A DNA stretch of 64,000 bases from Leisingera sp. ANG-M7 (GCF_000813965.1 NZ_JWLI01000025.1:1-64000); one strand, 5' to 3'; counted from the stretch's first letter, positions 54,258 through 63,464 are shown. Notes: generated by a model from the sequence alone, not told the origin. Translations and numbers: made by a program.

Positions 54258-54285
54258 TTTCACACAGGCTGGATGCGGAAACAGA

Positions 54286-54317
54286 AAACCCGGCACGTTA
54301 GCCTGCGTGCCGGGTTT
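54286..54317. terminator. Bidirectional terminator between ABC exporter and asbF
   Basis: AAACCCGGCACG (54286-54297) pairs perfectly with CGTGCCGGGTTT (54306-54317) around an 8-base loop. The A/T ends provide short U-tracts on either strand. It lies between two convergent genes. Confidence 0.82.
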
Positions 54318-54345
54318 CTTGTGCCAGGATCGGGGGCCGACGTCT

Positions 54346-55185
54346 TCAGACCGCTTCCGCGGTTTCGGGCTCCGCCCGCCGGATCCGGGTGCGAATCTGG
54401 GCAATATCGCTTTTCAGGGTCTGGAAAACCGCATCCCCGAACCATTCCAGCGAGGCCTCGCAGGCTGGGTCCTGGGCCATTTCTGCCAGCAGCGGGCCAT
54501 AGTCATAGGCACCTTGGAACAGCGGCACCATGCCGTCGCGGCTGCCTGCGGCGCTGTAGACGTTGCCGGGGGCAAACACGTCCAGACGGTCGCGGGCGGA
54601 GACGTTCTTCAGGTGGTAATGGGCGATGCGGGGCAGGAGGATGCGGCGGGCCTCTACCGGGTCATCGCCGCCCTCCCAGACGTGCAGCGCGTCGAAATTG
54701 ATGGCGAGCGCGTCGTGGTCCGTGGCGCCGATCAGATCGCAGGTGGCGGAGAGCGTGTCGGCCAGGGTGCCGGGATGGGTTTCGACCAGCAGGCGCAGCC
54801 CGTGATCCGCGGCGATAACGCAGGCCTCGCGCAGGGCGCGGATGGTCTGGCGGCGTTCTTCCGCTGTGGCGTCGGCGCTGGCCTGCTGGCCCGCAAAGGT
54901 CCGCATCTTGGTGGCGCCCCAGGTGCGGGCCTGGGCGCAGAGCGCCAGGGTGCGGCTGCGCAAGAGGTCCGGGTCATGCAGCGGCAGGTAGTCGCTGATC
55001 ATCGGCACCGACAAGCCCTGCGCGGCCATCCACTGGGCGTTGTGAATGGCCAGAGGCGGCTGGCTGCGGGCGTGCACACCCCACAGCTCAATCCCCTGAA
55101 GCCCGTTGTCGCGGGCCCAGAAGGCGATGTCCTTGAGCCCGATCAGCTGGTGGCGGAAAGAAATGGTGCATAGGAATATCTTCAT
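54346..55185 (-). CDS. asbF: 3-dehydroshikimate dehydratase AsbF (petrobactin 3,4-DHBA synthesis)
   Basis: 279 residues, essentially the length of Bacillus AsbF. It is a xylose-isomerase-like TIM barrel: MKIFLCTISFRHQLIGLKDIAFWARDNGLQGIELWGVHA, LLVETHPGTLADT, DALAINFDALHVWEGG and RIAHYHLKNVSAR, with metal ligands Glu/His/Asp in place. AsbF converts 3-dehydroshikimate to 3,4-dihydroxybenzoate, the catechol of petrobactin. The ATG at 55185 overlaps the upstream stop by 4 bases, last gene of the asb operon. Confidence 0.88.
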   Translation of the reverse strand: MKIFLCTISFRHQLIGLKDIAFWARDNGLQGIELWGVHARSQPPLAIHNAQWMAAQGLSVPMISDYLPLHDPDLLRSRTLALCAQARTWGATKMRTFAGQQASADATAEERRQTIRALREACVIAADHGLRLLVETHPGTLADTLSATCDLIGATDHDALAINFDALHVWEGGDDPVEARRILLPRIAHYHLKNVSARDRLDVFAPGNVYSAAGSRDGMVPLFQGAYDYGPLLAEMAQDPACEASLEWFGDAVFQTLKSDIAQIRTRIRRAEPETAEAV

Positions 55186-56477
55186 GCCGGAACCTCCTGC
55201 GGCTGGGGGCTGGCCGGGCGGCAATTCTGGGCTGGCAGGTTGGCGGCGCACCAGGTGTCAAACTGGGCGTGCAGCGCCGCTTTGATGGTGAATTCGAGCT
55301 GGTCCAGCGCATCGAGGGCTGCGAACAGGTCGGGGATCATGGCGCGGTCGCCGGTATGGGCGATGCGGGCGGCCAGAAAGTGCAGGCTGCGGAAGCCTTC
55401 GCACAGCGCCTCGACCCGGTCGCATTCGGCGTCGAAGGGTTCAAACGGTGTGTCCAGCTCTTGCCAGAAGAAGGCAAAGGCGTGCTCATAGGCGTATTTG
55501 CGCAAGGAGAGCACCGGCATTTCCCGCACCGCGCGTCCCAGGTCGGCCAGCGCCAGCGGGCGGGCGGGGTCGCAGTGGTAGGTGAAGATCCGCCGCAAGG
55601 CGGAGGTCAGCAGGTTGTCGTCTGCGCGGAAGTTCTCGGTGAAATAGGCGGCCAGATCCTGTGGCTGCGGCGCCTGCGCGTTGCCGCTGTTCAGGATGTA
55701 TCCGCCCGCCACCGTGGGTTGCGCCATCGCGTTCAGGATGGTTTCGCGCGGCAGGTCGCCGCGCCAGCGGTAGTCCGGGTCATAGAGGTGCCAGAGGTCC
55801 GGATCATCGGTCAGCTCAATGATGACATAATGCGGGAAGGGGTTCTGGTTGTACTTGTTCTCGCGCTCCGGCAGGTGGAACATGTCGAGGAAGACCACCA
55901 GCTGCTCGTCATCGGATTTGGTTGAGAGGAGCTGTTCGAAGCGGATCAGGTTCTGTTCCTTGGTCCGGCTGTGGTCGTACCATTCGCGCACCGGGATGTT
56001 GTAGAGCCGTTCGACCCAAGCCGCGAAATGGTCCTGGGTGATCTCTTCGCTGTGGTAGGCGAGCTGCATCGAAGGCGTCACCGCAAAACTGCTGTCCCAG
56101 GTGCCGAAATAGAACGGGCGGAAGTTCAGATGCGCGTGGCGCCGGATCGCGGCGCAGAGGCAGCTGACGAAGCAATGCACGGTGATTTCGCTGGGGGCGG
56201 GGGCGTTGGAGGTGTCTTCGGCGGCTTCAGGGGCCTCGCCCAGCAGCATGCGGATCAGCCCGTCGACGGTTGCGAAATCGCTCTTGGACAGCTCGCGTTC
56301 GGGCATCTCTATGCCGTGGTCGGTCTCCAGATGCAGCATCAGGTTAATGAGGATCACCGAGTCGATGTGCAGGTCATCGTTCAGCACCGCCTGTGCGGAG
56401 AAGTTCTGCATATGCGGATTGGCGAGCGGGCCGGAGAGGGTCTGGCGGATGGCCTCAAGGATCATGTCGTAGGTCAT
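55182..56477 (-). CDS. asbDE: Fused aryl carrier protein and AsbE-like condensing protein
   Basis: 431 residues. Residues 1-90 are an acyl carrier protein: VLNDDLHIDSVILINLMLHLETDHGIEMPERELSKSDFATVDGLI, with Ser at the phosphopantetheine site. After a short Ala/Pro linker (EAAEDTSNAPAPSE), residues about 100-415 resemble AsbE (HAHLNFRPFYFGTWDSSFAVTPSMQLAYHSEEI; HYVIIELTDDPDLWHLYDPDYRWRG; YILNSGN). In Bacillus these are separate AsbD (~91 aa) and AsbE (~327 aa), and together they load and transfer 3,4-DHBA to a spermidine arm. The two lengths sum to about the length here. It overlaps asbC and asbF by 4 bases each. Confidence 0.82.
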   Translation of the reverse strand: MTYDMILEAIRQTLSGPLANPHMQNFSAQAVLNDDLHIDSVILINLMLHLETDHGIEMPERELSKSDFATVDGLIRMLLGEAPEAAEDTSNAPAPSEITVHCFVSCLCAAIRRHAHLNFRPFYFGTWDSSFAVTPSMQLAYHSEEITQDHFAAWVERLYNIPVREWYDHSRTKEQNLIRFEQLLSTKSDDEQLVVFLDMFHLPERENKYNQNPFPHYVIIELTDDPDLWHLYDPDYRWRGDLPRETILNAMAQPTVAGGYILNSGNAQAPQPQDLAAYFTENFRADDNLLTSALRRIFTYHCDPARPLALADLGRAVREMPVLSLRKYAYEHAFAFFWQELDTPFEPFDAECDRVEALCEGFRSLHFLAARIAHTGDRAMIPDLFAALDALDQLEFTIKAALHAQFDTWCAANLPAQNCRPASPQPQEVPA

Positions 56478-57706
56478 GCGTCCGCACTCTCCGGTGTGAA
56501 TTTTGCGGCGATTTCGCGGCGGCTGATTTTGCCGTTGGCCTGGCGGGGCAGGGCGGGCAGGTGCTGGATCAGCGCAGGCTGCTGGTAGTCGGCAAGGGCT
56601 GCGCGGCAGGCCTGGCGGATGGTGTCTTCGCTGGCGGTGCCGGCATACAGGAGGCCCGCGCGGGCGCCGGAGTGCGGGTCGGGCAGGCGGAATGCGACGG
56701 CGTCACTGACGCCGGGCAGGGCCATGACGGCTTTTTCCACGTCCTGCGGATAGACGTTGAGGCCTGCGACGTTGATCATGTCATCGGCGCGGGCAGTGAA
56801 GACCAGCATGCCGCTGTCATTGAGGTGGCCGAGGTCGCCGGTGTCGATCGTCTGCCCGGCGATGGTGATGCGGATTGCTTCGGGATTGCTGCTGCATCCG
56901 GCGGCCAGGGCCACATGCGGCAGCGGCTGGCCGACGTCATAGGGGTTTTGCAGATCCTGGTTGATGGCGACGCAGCCGGCCTCGGAACAGCCGTACTGCT
57001 GGAACAGATGGGTGGTGCGGGCGCGGATCACCTGGAACCAGGCCTCTGGCAGCACGGTGCCGGAGGTGTTGGCCGCGTAGAGGCGCTGGCCCTCGGGCAG
57101 GAGGCGGGCCAGCGTGTGCAGCATCGCAGGCGAGGTATAAAGCAGCGGCTGACCGGTTTCGCGCAGGCGGCGCAGGATGTATTTCGGGTTCAGGCTGTCG
57201 AGCACCACCGGCACATGGCCGCGGTGCAGCGCCACGAAAACGCCGGCAATCAGCCCGTAGGAATGGGTGACGGGGCAGGCGATCACCGGCGTCATCGCCG
57301 CACTGGCGGTGAAGAAGGCGGCGTAGCTTTCGACCTCTGCCGCGATTTCGTCCCAGGTGCGGGTGATCACCTTGGCGGCACCCGTGGTGCCGGAGCTCAT
57401 CTGCACCAGAACGCCGCCGCGCGGGGCGGTGTCCGTCTGAGGCAGGGTGGTCTGTTTCAGCCCGTCGCTGAGCATCACGTCGCAGCCCGCCGCCTGCGCC
57501 ATTTCGCGGGCGGTTTCAGGCGGGATGCCGGCGTGAACCGGGAAGACGCCGGCGCCTTGCGCGCGCAGGTACAAAAGCGCCGAGAGCGCGGCGCCGGCGT
57601 TTTGCATGTGCAGGCCGTAGCGATGCGTGGCGGGATCCATCAGCACGCGGTCCAGCCGCGCGGCTAGGTCTGAGGGGTCGATAGTCGTGTCGTTCAGAAC
57701 AAACAT
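56474..57706 (-). CDS. asbC: 3,4-dihydroxybenzoate-AMP ligase AsbC
   Basis: 410 residues, matching AsbC length and shorter than typical aryl ligases. ANL family blocks: VLVQMSSGTTGAAKVITRTWDE (AMP-binding loop), HLFQQYGCSEAGCVAIN, TIDTGDLGHLNDSGMLVFTARADDMINVAGLNVYPQDVEKAV, and the C-terminal catalytic Lys region ALPRQANGKISRREIA. It adenylates 3,4-DHBA and loads it on the carrier domain encoded next. It lies 5 bases from asbB. Confidence 0.86.
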   Translation of the reverse strand: MFVLNDTTIDPSDLAARLDRVLMDPATHRYGLHMQNAGAALSALLYLRAQGAGVFPVHAGIPPETAREMAQAAGCDVMLSDGLKQTTLPQTDTAPRGGVLVQMSSGTTGAAKVITRTWDEIAAEVESYAAFFTASAAMTPVIACPVTHSYGLIAGVFVALHRGHVPVVLDSLNPKYILRRLRETGQPLLYTSPAMLHTLARLLPEGQRLYAANTSGTVLPEAWFQVIRARTTHLFQQYGCSEAGCVAINQDLQNPYDVGQPLPHVALAAGCSSNPEAIRITIAGQTIDTGDLGHLNDSGMLVFTARADDMINVAGLNVYPQDVEKAVMALPGVSDAVAFRLPDPHSGARAGLLYAGTASEDTIRQACRAALADYQQPALIQHLPALPRQANGKISRREIAAKFTPESADA

Positions 57707-57711
57707 GGCGG

Positions 57712-59424
57712 TTATCCTTTGTCGGTGGCCAGGGCGTTGGCGATCAGGTGGCCGTGCTGCGGGTTTTCAGGCTCTAACTTGTGGGAAATCAGGCTTTCGG
57801 CGCGGATTTGCGGGGTGAAGGGTGCGAAAATCGCCTGCCGGTCCTGCATTCCGTGCTCAGCCGCGTAGCGGTCCAGCCGGCTGCGGACGCGGCGCCAGAA
57901 GGTGGCCTCTGCCAGCCCGTAGTGGCGCTGCAGAAGGTCGGAGAGGTCGGCGAGGTTGAAGACAAACAGCGTGTCCATCACCAGCCAGCGCAGCTCCTCA
58001 GACGCGGACATGCGGTGGAACTTGTCCAAGGGCGCGTGTTTGTAGGCCGCATCTATTTGCGACAAGTCCGGGCAGAGGTTCGGGCGCGAGAGCAGCTCCG
58101 GCACGTATTCCAGGCTTTCGTGGAAATCGCGGGCGATGAGGCCGGTTGGCCAGCCGTTTTCGTGGTGCAGGATCAGGTTCTGGCCATGCGCCTCCAGCCC
58201 GATGCCGTGCGCGACCATCAGGTGCCAGACGGGCAGCACCGCAACCTCGATCAGCCGGGCAAGCCAGGCGTCGAGGCCGTGGGTTTCGATCCAGGGGGCA
58301 ATCAGGGGGCGACCGTCGGGGTCTGTGAGGGCAAGGCCGTTCACGGGCATCATATGTTCCGCGGGCAGGCCAAGCGCTTCGGGGCTTTGCCGCCAGATCG
58401 CGGCCAGATGCCCGTCGAGCGCGGTGCCGCGGCCGGCGGTGATGGCGGCGTATTCCGGCAGGATGGTCAGCGGGTAGCGGCTGGTGAACAGCGGGTCGCT
58501 GTCCAGCACCAGCGCCAGCCAGTTGGAGATCGCGGGCGCGACGGCAACGGATTCTGGCGCGAGGGTGCGCAAGGCCGAGGTGTTGCGCATCGCCATGGCG
58601 GTTTTCACATGCGCGCGGGCGGGGTCTGCGGCGTTCATCAGGGTGCGGATCGACTGGGTGGCGCGGCAGGGGGTGCCGATGGGGCCAATCTCTGCGAGCC
58701 GGCCTGCGTTGCGCCATTTGGTGAAAAGCGGGTCTGATTGCAGCTTGGCGTGCTGCCAGGGATGCAGGGGTAGCAGGCGGAAGCTATCCAGAGGCGCGCC
58801 GTTCTGCTCTGCCAGTGCGGCGATGCGCTGCCATTCGGCGGTGCCCAGTTCGTGCTCCCAGAAATCCGACGAAGGCAGCACCTGCTCCACCAGAGACTGG
58901 TGCTGCAGCACGCCGACCAGGCGGAAGGTTTTACCGCCTTCCGGTCCGTAGGCGAGGTGGTCGGCGTCGGTGAAGCCACTGCGGGCCTTGTAGCAGGGGT
59001 GATAGGGGTGGCCCTCGTGCAGGGCGGTTTCCAACGCGGAGATGCCCAAACGGTACCGCCGGGTTGCGGCGGGGATGTGCAGCGCGGTCAGATCGCTGAG
59101 GTGCTCAGTGTGCCGAAGGTCGGCGCGCAGGATGTCAAGCGCAGGGGAGGGATCCGCCACCGCAGTCAACACGTCTTCGGTGGTGGCGGGGCGCCATGTG
59201 TTGCTGCCCTGCACCTCGATGCTGCCCTCCTGCAGCCGGTAGCGGCCAAAGGCACCGCGGCGGCCGCGGGCGCGGAACTGGTTCTGGCGCAGGGACCAGT
59301 GGATGGTCTGGCTGCGGTTCAGTTGCAGCGATGCGGCCCAGCCCTCGCTGAGCAGCGCCTCGCACAGCTGGCGCAGCACGCGGGGGGCGGACGACGCGCG
59401 GCTCAGGGTCTCATGTAAGGACAT
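57712..59424 (-). CDS. asbB: NRPS-independent siderophore synthetase AsbB
   Basis: 570 residues from the ATG at 59424. IucA/IucC family: LETALHEGHPYHPCYKARSGFTDADHLAYGPE (ATP-binding HP-HP block), FRLLPLHPWQHAKLQSDP, TPCRATQSIRTLMN, then the C-terminal FhuF-like part with LEAHGQNLILHHENGWPTGLIARDFHESLEY. NIS synthetases form amides between citrate and polyamines; AsbB adds the second arm of petrobactin. It overlaps asbA by 14 bases. Confidence 0.87.
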   Translation of the reverse strand: MSLHETLSRASSAPRVLRQLCEALLSEGWAASLQLNRSQTIHWSLRQNQFRARGRRGAFGRYRLQEGSIEVQGSNTWRPATTEDVLTAVADPSPALDILRADLRHTEHLSDLTALHIPAATRRYRLGISALETALHEGHPYHPCYKARSGFTDADHLAYGPEGGKTFRLVGVLQHQSLVEQVLPSSDFWEHELGTAEWQRIAALAEQNGAPLDSFRLLPLHPWQHAKLQSDPLFTKWRNAGRLAEIGPIGTPCRATQSIRTLMNAADPARAHVKTAMAMRNTSALRTLAPESVAVAPAISNWLALVLDSDPLFTSRYPLTILPEYAAITAGRGTALDGHLAAIWRQSPEALGLPAEHMMPVNGLALTDPDGRPLIAPWIETHGLDAWLARLIEVAVLPVWHLMVAHGIGLEAHGQNLILHHENGWPTGLIARDFHESLEYVPELLSRPNLCPDLSQIDAAYKHAPLDKFHRMSASEELRWLVMDTLFVFNLADLSDLLQRHYGLAEATFWRRVRSRLDRYAAEHGMQDRQAIFAPFTPQIRAESLISHKLEPENPQHGHLIANALATDKG

Positions 59425-61180
59425 CGGTGCGCTCCTGCACGGGCTGCGGCTGTGCCGCGGCAATGGGGTTCGGCATCTGCAGAAACAGCCCCTCCTGCGC
59501 TTCGGTTTCCAGCTCATCCACGTTGCGGGCGCGGGTCAGCAGGTTGGCCTTGGCGCTGAGCGCAGGGGCGGTCAGCAGGTAGCGGGCGAAATCCGCCCCG
59601 GCGCCGCTGAGACGGCTGGCGGCCGTAGTCAGGCGGCGGCGCAGTTGCAGCAGCAGATCAGGCTCCGGCGCCAGCCCGTCGCAGCCCAGGCGGCGGATTA
59701 CTGCAAAGATCTGGTTGACCACCAGGTAATAGGCCATTCGTTCATTGATGTGGGCGCGCGGGTAGACCAGTGCGGGCTGCTGTGTCAGCGAGGGTTCCAG
59801 AGCGTTGAGGCGGGGCAGGGCGTCCTGGGCGATGAAATAGCCCTGATTGTCGCGGTAGTAGCCGCGCGACGGCAGGCCGGTGCTGAGGTCCAGAAGGCTG
59901 TTCTGCTGATGCGCCTCCAGCGCGATGCCGTGGCGGTCATAGAGATCCAGCACCGGGTCGAGCATGCAGGTCAGGTAGGCCTCGAACCACAGGCGGGCGG
60001 TGTCTGCCGGTGTCTCACCGTGGTCTGCCGCCAGCTGCTGGATGAGGCGTGTGAGCAGCGCGGTGCGGCCCGGAAGCGGGTCGGCGGTGAGGGCTGCGAG
60101 GTTGTAGATGCCTGTTCCATCAGTCCCTGCAAAGGGGTTTTCGCGGAAGATCACCTCAAAGCCGCTTTCGCTGCGGCCGGGCAGGGTCAGGGTCAGATAG
60201 GCCGGGTCGTTGAGGATGCGGAAACGGGGGCCGTCGGCGTCCAGATGTTTCAGCAGCCGCGCCATCAAGACGCCGGTTTCCAGCTCGTTATGCTTGGTCA
60301 CGCGGAGGGAATTGGTGAGCCGAACCGGGACCGAGAATTTCAGCATCCAGCGGCAGCCCGGCGCATAGAGTGTGCGCAGGGAGGAGGTGGCGTTGAACGC
60401 GCAGCCGGCCTCGCCCAGGTCGCGCAGGCGGCCTGTTGCCAGCAGGGCCTGCACCTGCGGATCCAGCCGCAGCATCTGCGCCTGCAGCGGGTGGGCGGGG
60501 ATCATCACCTCATCAGGGCGCAGCCGGAAGGCGCCATCGAGGCCGGGGATCTGGCGGAGCATGTCCGCGGGGGCCTGATGGGCGGAGCCTAGGGTGACGA
60601 GGCTCTGGTCCGCGGCAAAGAAGGTGAGGCGGAATTCACCTGCGTATTCAGGCGCATAAGCCGCCTGCTGCCAGGTGGTCAGCCCGTCGCGGCTTTTGGG
60701 GGTCGGGTGCAGCCAGTGGCCGAAGGTGAGCGCTTGTTCTGCGGCCAGAAAGCCGTCGGGTTCCGGTGTCCCCGCGTGGCGGATCAGGTTCTGCTCGATC
60801 CCGGCGTTGCTGTTGAAGAGGCCGCGCAGGAATTCCGGCAGCTGGCCCGCATCGCGGCTGTTGAGCCGCGTGAAACACTCCTGCGCGATCAGGGTGAGGA
60901 CCTGAACCGGCGGCGCGGAGTGCCAGGTGCTGGAGCCATCAAACAGGATTTGCGCCGGGCCGAAGCGGTGGGGGCCGGTTGCAGAGAAATAGGTGATCCG
61001 CACCCGCAGCCGGGCGGGGATATGGCTGAGCGGGATTTCCACCGTGCTGCGGTCATCGGCCAGCACGGCGCTGCCGGGGGCCATTTCGCGCAGATAGGTG
61101 TTGAGGAGCGCCTGAAGCGAGGCGGCCTGCGCGGCCGTTGCGGCGCAAGCAGGGGCGTCAATGCTCTGCTGGAGGCTCAT
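59411..61180 (-). CDS. asbA: NRPS-independent siderophore synthetase AsbA
   Basis: 589 residues, first gene of the operon, with ggagg before the ATG. IucA/IucC blocks: AEQALTFGHWLHPTPKSRDGL, MIPAHPLQAQMLRLDPQ, ATSSLRTLYAPGCRWMLKFSVPVRLTNSLRVTKHNELETG, RSESGFEVIFRENPFAG and LEAHQQNSLLDLSTGLPSRGYYRDNQGYF. These segments read closely to Bacillus AsbA as I remember it. AsbA joins spermidine to citrate, the first step of petrobactin assembly. No clear iron box was found ahead of it. Confidence 0.88.
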   Translation of the reverse strand: MSLQQSIDAPACAATAAQAASLQALLNTYLREMAPGSAVLADDRSTVEIPLSHIPARLRVRITYFSATGPHRFGPAQILFDGSSTWHSAPPVQVLTLIAQECFTRLNSRDAGQLPEFLRGLFNSNAGIEQNLIRHAGTPEPDGFLAAEQALTFGHWLHPTPKSRDGLTTWQQAAYAPEYAGEFRLTFFAADQSLVTLGSAHQAPADMLRQIPGLDGAFRLRPDEVMIPAHPLQAQMLRLDPQVQALLATGRLRDLGEAGCAFNATSSLRTLYAPGCRWMLKFSVPVRLTNSLRVTKHNELETGVLMARLLKHLDADGPRFRILNDPAYLTLTLPGRSESGFEVIFRENPFAGTDGTGIYNLAALTADPLPGRTALLTRLIQQLAADHGETPADTARLWFEAYLTCMLDPVLDLYDRHGIALEAHQQNSLLDLSTGLPSRGYYRDNQGYFIAQDALPRLNALEPSLTQQPALVYPRAHINERMAYYLVVNQIFAVIRRLGCDGLAPEPDLLLQLRRRLTTAASRLSGAGADFARYLLTAPALSAKANLLTRARNVDELETEAQEGLFLQMPNPIAAAQPQPVQERTDVLT

Positions 61181-61427
61181 TGCGGGCCTCCCGTTAGGGG
61201 GCGGGCAGGGTGCATGGGGTCTTCCCGTAGCCGTGCCGCGGCGCAGGCGGTCCCCGGCGGAGCCGGGCCGTCGGGCCGGGTCAGTTTTAGACAGGAACTA
61301 GCGGGATAGCTGGCTGCGAAGCGGCGCGGGCAAAAGGCTGGCCGCCGACTGTGAAAAGGGTTTCACGCCCCGTACTTAGCCTGTGCGGCGGGGCGGGGAA
61401 AGGAATTTCTGACTATTTTACTGTGTT

Positions 61428-61463
61428 TTGCAGTGCCCGGCGGAGAACCGCCGGGCACTGCAA
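61428..61463. terminator. 16-bp perfect hairpin between receptor and asbA
   Basis: TTGCAGTGCCCGGCGG (61428-61443) and CCGCCGGGCACTGCAA (61448-61463) pair over all 16 positions with a 4-base loop, 13 bases beyond the receptor stop. No clear T-run follows on the minus strand, so it may terminate weakly or protect the receptor mRNA. The rest of 61181-61475 shows nothing recognisable. Confidence 0.7.
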
Positions 61464-61475
61464 GCCCGCGGAGGC

Positions 61476-63464
61476 TTAGAACTTGAGCGTTGCAACGACC
61501 GAGATGTTGCGGCCCGGTTCGTTGAGGGTGGCAACTTCCGAGGAGATGTACTCGGTGCCATAAGTGGCGCGGTCGGCGTATTGCTTGTCGAACACGTTGT
61601 CGATGGCGGCCCGGATGGTCAGGTTGCCCAGCGATGGCGGGCTGTATTCGGCAAACAGGTTCAGCACGCCATAGCCGGGCTGTTTCCGGGTGTAGCTTTC
61701 GTAGACGCCGTTGTCGTTTGAGAGCGCCGCCTCGACGCTGCCGCCGACCAGCAGGTTCATCGCTGCGATCTCCTGCTGCACCTCGAACGCCAGCACCTTG
61801 CCGACCGGGGTGCCGGAATCGACCAGGAAGAAGCTCTCTGCCGCCTCGCCATTGAAGGAGACGTCGGCGTTGTTCATGGTGAAGCGGGCAAAGCCGCTGT
61901 TCCAGCCGTAGGTGGCGGCAATGTTGAAGCCTTCGCTTTCGAAATCATTTCCGGAGACAACGCCGCGGCGGGACACGCTGCGGACATTGTCGATATTGGT
62001 TTTGAACAGTTCGCCGCCCAGGGTCCAGTTGCCGCGCTGCCAGTCGGCGCCGACCACGATGTTTTCGGCACGGGACGAGCGGATGTCCGTGTAATCCCAG
62101 GTCCGGAAGAACAGGAAGTTGTCTTCAAGGTCATAACCACCGAACACGTTTGAATAGCCTGCCCGCAGCGACAGGGAGTCTGTCACGTCATAGACCACCG
62201 ACAGGTTGCCGCTTGCGCCGGAGGCTTCGTCAGTGAAGGCGGTGCCGGACTGGGCGAAGTCCTGGCCGGTGAAGTCCTGCCAGTCATAGCGCAGACCGGC
62301 TGAGACGCTGAGCCGGTCGGTGGGTTCCAGGCGGGCCTGGGCGAAGATGCCGAGGTTTTTGCTTTCCTCGCCGGTATTGCCGTTGGTCCAGGTTGCGTTC
62401 ACCGAGCTTTCGCGGATCTGGTAGTCCACCCCGGCGGTGATCGTGTTGCTGTCCGACAGGTGGAAATCGTTCTGCAGCGTCAGCGAGTAGGTCTTCGAAC
62501 TGGTGGAGGTGGAGTCGCCCCACGGATCAGACGGGCGGTCGACATTGATTTCGGAGAAGCCGAGGGTGGCCGAGGGATCCCAGAGGCCGGATTCATTGCC
62601 GCTTTCATAGCGCAGCGAGGCGATGCGGCGTCTGGTGTTATAGGTGGCAAAGTCGGCGCCGCTGCTGGGGCCGAAGTTGGGCCGGATGTTGCGAAGCTCG
62701 TTGTCCTGCGCCTCCTGGAAGGACAGCTCGATCCGGTCGCCCTGGTCGCCTTCATAGGCAAACTTCAGCAGGCCCGCGGTCAGGTTGGCGGCGGAGCCGG
62801 AGATCTCAACGCCGCCGCCGTCCTCGTAGTTGCTGCCGGTGGCGCGTTTGGCGTAGCCGAGGATTTCGAAACCGCCGCTGCGGCCCGCCAGGGTCAGCGA
62901 CCCCTGGGCGGTGTTGCCGTTGCTGGAATAGGACAGGCGGGACTGGCCGCCGAAGGTTTCGCCGTCTTCCAGGATGTCTTCGGCGTCGATGGTTTCCATC
63001 ACCACCCGGCCGGCCAGCGCGCGCGGGCCGGCGTCGGCGGGGGCAACGCCGGGATCGACGCGTACCGATTTCATCAGACCGGGGTCGAAGGCGTTGGCGC
63101 TGACGTGGTGGAAGGTGCGGTTGTTCTGGCTGATGCCGTCCACCTGCACCGCGAGGTTCAGCATGTCGACGCCGTTGACGAAGATCTTTTGCGCAATCGG
63201 AATGCCGCCGCCGACGGAGACCGAGGCGATGCCGGCAAACAGGTCCTTGAGGTCGCCCATTGCGGCGCGTTCGATCTCGGCGTCGGCCACATAGATCGAG
63301 GTGGCGCGGTCTGCGGCGTTGCCGATGGGGTCGCGCTGTTTGACCACGATCGGGTCGAGCGACAGGACCTCGTCTTCCTCGGCCAGCGCGGCGGAGGCGG
63401 TGATGAGTGTGAGCGCGGTGCTGCAGAGCAGCCCGGACAGGCGGATGCTGGAAGTTCGTGCCAT
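61476..63464 (-). CDS. TonB-dependent outer-membrane siderophore receptor
   Basis: 662 residues. Signal peptide SIRLSGLLCSTALTLITASAALA|EEDEVLSLDPIVVKQ; the DPIVVK segment is the TonB-box region. The plug domain has DLKDLFAGIASVSVGGGIPIAQKIFVNGVDMLNLAVQVDGI, followed by a 22-strand-type barrel ending in the C-terminal ISVVATLKF, with terminal Phe. Directly upstream of asbA on the same strand, it probably takes up the ferric siderophore made by the asb genes. Regulation by iron is expected but no box was identified in its 193-base upstream region. Confidence 0.9.
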   Translation of the reverse strand: MARTSSIRLSGLLCSTALTLITASAALAEEDEVLSLDPIVVKQRDPIGNAADRATSIYVADAEIERAAMGDLKDLFAGIASVSVGGGIPIAQKIFVNGVDMLNLAVQVDGISQNNRTFHHVSANAFDPGLMKSVRVDPGVAPADAGPRALAGRVVMETIDAEDILEDGETFGGQSRLSYSSNGNTAQGSLTLAGRSGGFEILGYAKRATGSNYEDGGGVEISGSAANLTAGLLKFAYEGDQGDRIELSFQEAQDNELRNIRPNFGPSSGADFATYNTRRRIASLRYESGNESGLWDPSATLGFSEINVDRPSDPWGDSTSTSSKTYSLTLQNDFHLSDSNTITAGVDYQIRESSVNATWTNGNTGEESKNLGIFAQARLEPTDRLSVSAGLRYDWQDFTGQDFAQSGTAFTDEASGASGNLSVVYDVTDSLSLRAGYSNVFGGYDLEDNFLFFRTWDYTDIRSSRAENIVVGADWQRGNWTLGGELFKTNIDNVRSVSRRGVVSGNDFESEGFNIAATYGWNSGFARFTMNNADVSFNGEAAESFFLVDSGTPVGKVLAFEVQQEIAAMNLLVGGSVEAALSNDNGVYESYTRKQPGYGVLNLFAEYSPPSLGNLTIRAAIDNVFDKQYADRATYGTEYISSEVATLNEPGRNISVVATLKF

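Noticed and set aside
61181-61427. Small gene between asbA and the receptor
   Set aside because: Open frames exist on both strands but have no ribosome binding site, family motif or plausible composition; probably promoter and leader of asbA.
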